From: Bryobacterales bacterium
GTDB taxonomy: Bacteria > Acidobacteriota > Terriglobia > Bryobacterales > Bryobacteraceae
Assembly (NCBI GenBank): GCA_003154855.1
Contig: PMEV01000118.1
Coordinates: forward strand, 1 to 7,597
Direction of reading: 5' to 3'
Length of the DNA stretch: 7,597 nucleotides
In this document: piece by piece, positions 5,989 through 7,597 of the stretch
Numbering within the stretch: the first letter of the stretch is position 1
How the letters are laid out: each line of letters opens with the position of its first letter
Made by a program: the position numbers and the translations under genes
Notes under the pieces: model-generated
Seen by the model: the letters and a program-made list of their open reading frames with translations, nothing else
The model's database searches: none
Told to the model about the DNA's origin: nothing

Positions 5989-7402
5989 TCAATCCCGGGA
6001 CGACCCGCAGAACGGACAGTGCGGCAGCTGCCTCAGCAGCAGGCGCGCCAGCGCGATGCGCAGCGTCGCGATCGAGTGCGGGTTATGCCGCTCGGGACGG
6101 ACCCGGCGACCCGCGTGGGCGGAACTCCGCCGCCGGCCCGGGGGCAATGAATCCAAGATGACCGGCGCGGGTGGAGGGGGAAAAACGGTTCCGCTCGGCC
6201 ACCAGGAACCCATAAGCCGCGATACACAGCGTGGCGTGATGGTGGAACCCACGCCAGTTGCGGCCTTCGAAGTGCCCCAACCCCAACTCTTGTTTCAACT
6301 CCTCGTAGTCCCGCTCGATGATCCAGCGGTGTTTGGCCAGCTTGATCAAAGCTTTGAGTTTGGTCGTGGACGGCAGCGTCGATACCCAATACTTGGTGGG
6401 TTCGGCTTCCCCTCGCGGCCACTCGATCAGCAGCCACTCCTCGCCGTGCGGTTCCGCTTGCTCATAGTCCCGATGCGCCGCGCGCACTCGGACGGCGGCA
6501 AAGCGGGATCGCAACTTCCGCTCCCCGGCTTCGCGCCACGCGATTTCCCGAAAGGCGCTGGAGGGCAGGCTCATCGCCAACTGCTTCACCGAAACGGGTT
6601 GATGGTTCGCAGTTCGCTGCAATAACCGGGGAGGCCGTCCCGTTCTTCCTCGTGGTTTGGCTGGCAGCGGCTGTTTGCCCGGCTCCCAAACGGTCATCGT
6701 ACTTTGCACCCCCACGACATATGGCAGGCCCAGTTCGGTGAGTCCGTCGCGAAACTCGGTGTTGATGCCATAGGCCGCGTCGGCCAACACGACTCCCCGA
6801 TCCACCTTGGCCGCCACCGCCGCGCGGATCTGATCCAAGGCGATCTCCGGCTTGGTCTGAAAGTGAACCTCTTTGGGCACCTCCGTCTCCTTCCGGCGCC
6901 CGCCATCTTCGGCCCATTCCTTCGGCAGGTACAGGCGATAGGCAATCGGCAGACTGCCTCCCCACGTCGCCACCGACAGACTCACCGCGACCCGGCAGTT
7001 GTCTTGTTTCCCAACTTGTCCGCAGTACTGGCGCGCAACTCCCACCGAATGCGTGCCCTTCTTCGGAAAGCCGGTGTCATCCACGATCCAGGCGGCCACC
7101 GGTCCGTGCTTCCGCATCGCCGGCAATACCTGGTTGCGTACGTGCGCCAGTAGCGCTTCGTCGCTCCAGGGCGCCTTGGCCACCAAGTGGTGCAGGGACT
7201 GGCGCGTAGACTGGACGCTCGCCGGATTCAGACGGGCCGCCATCGGCTCGATGCTCTTGCGTTCCCCGGGCAGGAGTAGCCCCCGGCAGTAGTTCTTCAA
7301 AGGCCCGTGCCGGTCTTCGTGCCCCGCGGCGGTCGCCAGGCCGTTCATGTATGCCGCGAAGCGTCTCTCTTGTGGGCCTGGCGCGGAGAGGCGTGATCCC
7401 AC
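5989..7402 (-). pseudogene. IS701-family DDE transposase with a C-terminal frameshift
   Basis: The main frame (7402-6083, 439 aa) carries the IS701 DDE core: AAWIVDDTGFPKKGTHSVGV (first Asp at 108 or 109), GVVLADAAYG (D208), and the Glu-rich IIERDYEELKQELGLGHFEG (about 361-380). GFHHHATLCIAAYGFLVAER follows. The frame then ends early after FRPRGSPGPSRAA. Skipping one G of the run at 6102-6104 (CCC on the plus strand) gives FRPRGSP-VRPERHNPHS and a coherent family-like tail ending LPHCPFCGSSRD, stopping at 5989. The catalytic core is intact, so a protein with a shortened, altered tail may still be made. The start is a GTG at 7402; an ATG at 7348 is an alternative. No strong ribosome site is seen at either. 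Confidence 0.88.
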
Positions 7403-7428
7403 AAAACAATTCTACACCAGAATGTTAT

Positions 7429-7445
7429 TTTATGACCCAGTAGTA
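7429..7445 (-). repeat. Right terminal inverted repeat of the IS701-like element
   Basis: Exact inverted copy of 5672-5688. Just inside it, the minus strand has TAGAAT at 7414-7409, only six bases before the GTG start at 7402, so it is a doubtful -10 element. Confidence 0.88.
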
Positions 7446-7449
7446 CTAG
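7446..7449. repeat. CTAG target site, third copy
   Basis: Outer flank of the IS701-like element. Joining this CTAG to base 4180 would rebuild the presumed site before either insertion. Confidence 0.65.
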
Positions 7450-7476
7450 GGAGGGCACACAAGATATGTCCTCCCT
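7448..7476 (-). promoter_or_regulatory. Possible original porin leader: ribosome site in a hairpin
   Basis: On the minus strand AGGGAGG (7476-7470) can pair with CCTCCCT (7454-7448) around a 15-base loop that contains a GTG (7458-7456). If the insertions are removed, this GTG opens a frame reading PSLALCLAIPGMAQ into the porin. The GGGAGG would be its ribosome site, 11 bases upstream. The resulting signal peptide would lack a basic n-region, so the true start may differ. Confidence 0.3.
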
Positions 7477-7597
7477 GGCGGGCGTGTTTGGAGGAGCGGC
7501 AACCGGACTTAAGGCAACGCCCCTGTCGCCCGAAGTTACGGTTTCTGCGCAACGATATTGTTGCCAAACATAAATCCGATTTCAGCCACGGCTCGGG
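7450..7597. other. Right flank, probable native sequence upstream of the porin
   Basis: No gene is identified with confidence. A minus-strand frame entering from the window edge ends with TAA at 7538-7536 (tail AEIGFMFGNNIVAQKP), which could be the 3' end of an upstream gene. A plus-strand 35-codon frame at 7466-7573 (starts MSSLAGVFGG) is also open but resembles nothing I know. The stretch is too short to choose. Confidence 0.35.

Larger units (their letters stand above)
5672..7445 (-). mobile_element. IS701-like insertion sequence, 1774 bp
   Basis: Perfect inverted repeats of 17 bases (TACTACTGGGTCATAAA reading inward) lie at 5672-5688 and 7429-7445. They are flanked by CTAG at 5668-5671 and 7446-7449, which fits the 4-bp YTAR-type target duplication recalled for the IS701 family. 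The transposase is on the minus strand with its start 43 bases from the right end. The element is longer than I expect for the family because about 300 bases at 5689-5988 lie beyond the transposase with no recognised gene. Confidence 0.85.

Noticed and set aside
6098..6112. Programmed frameshift in the IS701-like transposase
   Set aside because: There is no slippery heptamer or obvious downstream stem, and the catalytic core is already complete before the shift.
4928..6625. Plus-strand frames at 4928-5671 and 5840-6625
   Set aside because: Antisense to the two transposases; the second also crosses the frameshift and the non-coding segment.
1..7597. CRISPR array, tRNA or rRNA genes
   Set aside because: No regularly spaced direct repeats, cloverleaf-like segments or rRNA signature words were seen.

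Overview
The window looks like chromosomal DNA from a GC-rich Gram-negative soil-type bacterium. An Acidobacteriota of the Solibacter/Bryobacter kind is my best guess. This rests on a beta-barrel porin placed directly beside short, kinase-less KdpD proteins, and on the kinds of insertion sequence present. It is an inference from gene content, not a measured placement.

Layout, left to right. Bases 8-75 form a long, nearly perfect hairpin repeat. A plus-strand gene (218-757) encodes an unrecognised 179-residue protein with one N-terminal membrane anchor. Convergent to it is a minus-strand cassette, read from high to low coordinates. It holds an OmpL-like outer-membrane beta-barrel porin (3088 to about 4180, broken), a first KdpD-type sensor fragment (3047-1944) and a second one (1935-829). 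Each KdpD-type protein has the KdpD ATP-binding domain plus a universal-stress-protein (Usp) domain. Neither has the membrane segments or histidine kinase of classical KdpD. The two copies have decayed in opposite places: copy 1 has an altered Walker B region, copy 2 an altered Usp motif.

Upstream of the porin lie two complete insertion sequences in tandem, both transcribed toward the porin. The first (4185-5667) is IS1182-like and the second (5672-7445) is IS701-like. The four bases CTAG occur exactly at the porin/IS1182 junction, between the two elements, and after the IS701 element. This fits two successive insertions at one CTAG site, with one shared copy of the target. The IS1182-like transposase has an in-frame TGA, and its final stop codon is made by the CTAG target. 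The IS701-like transposase has a one-base frameshift near its C-terminus. The porin has a one-base frameshift near its N-terminus and has lost its native start region to the insertion. The IS end has supplied a new in-frame ATG and a basic n-region for the signal peptide.

Taken together, this appears to be a potassium-related porin plus twin-KdpD module cut off from its upstream sequence by a double IS insertion. The last 148 bases are probably the original upstream flank. No tRNA, rRNA or CRISPR array was seen.
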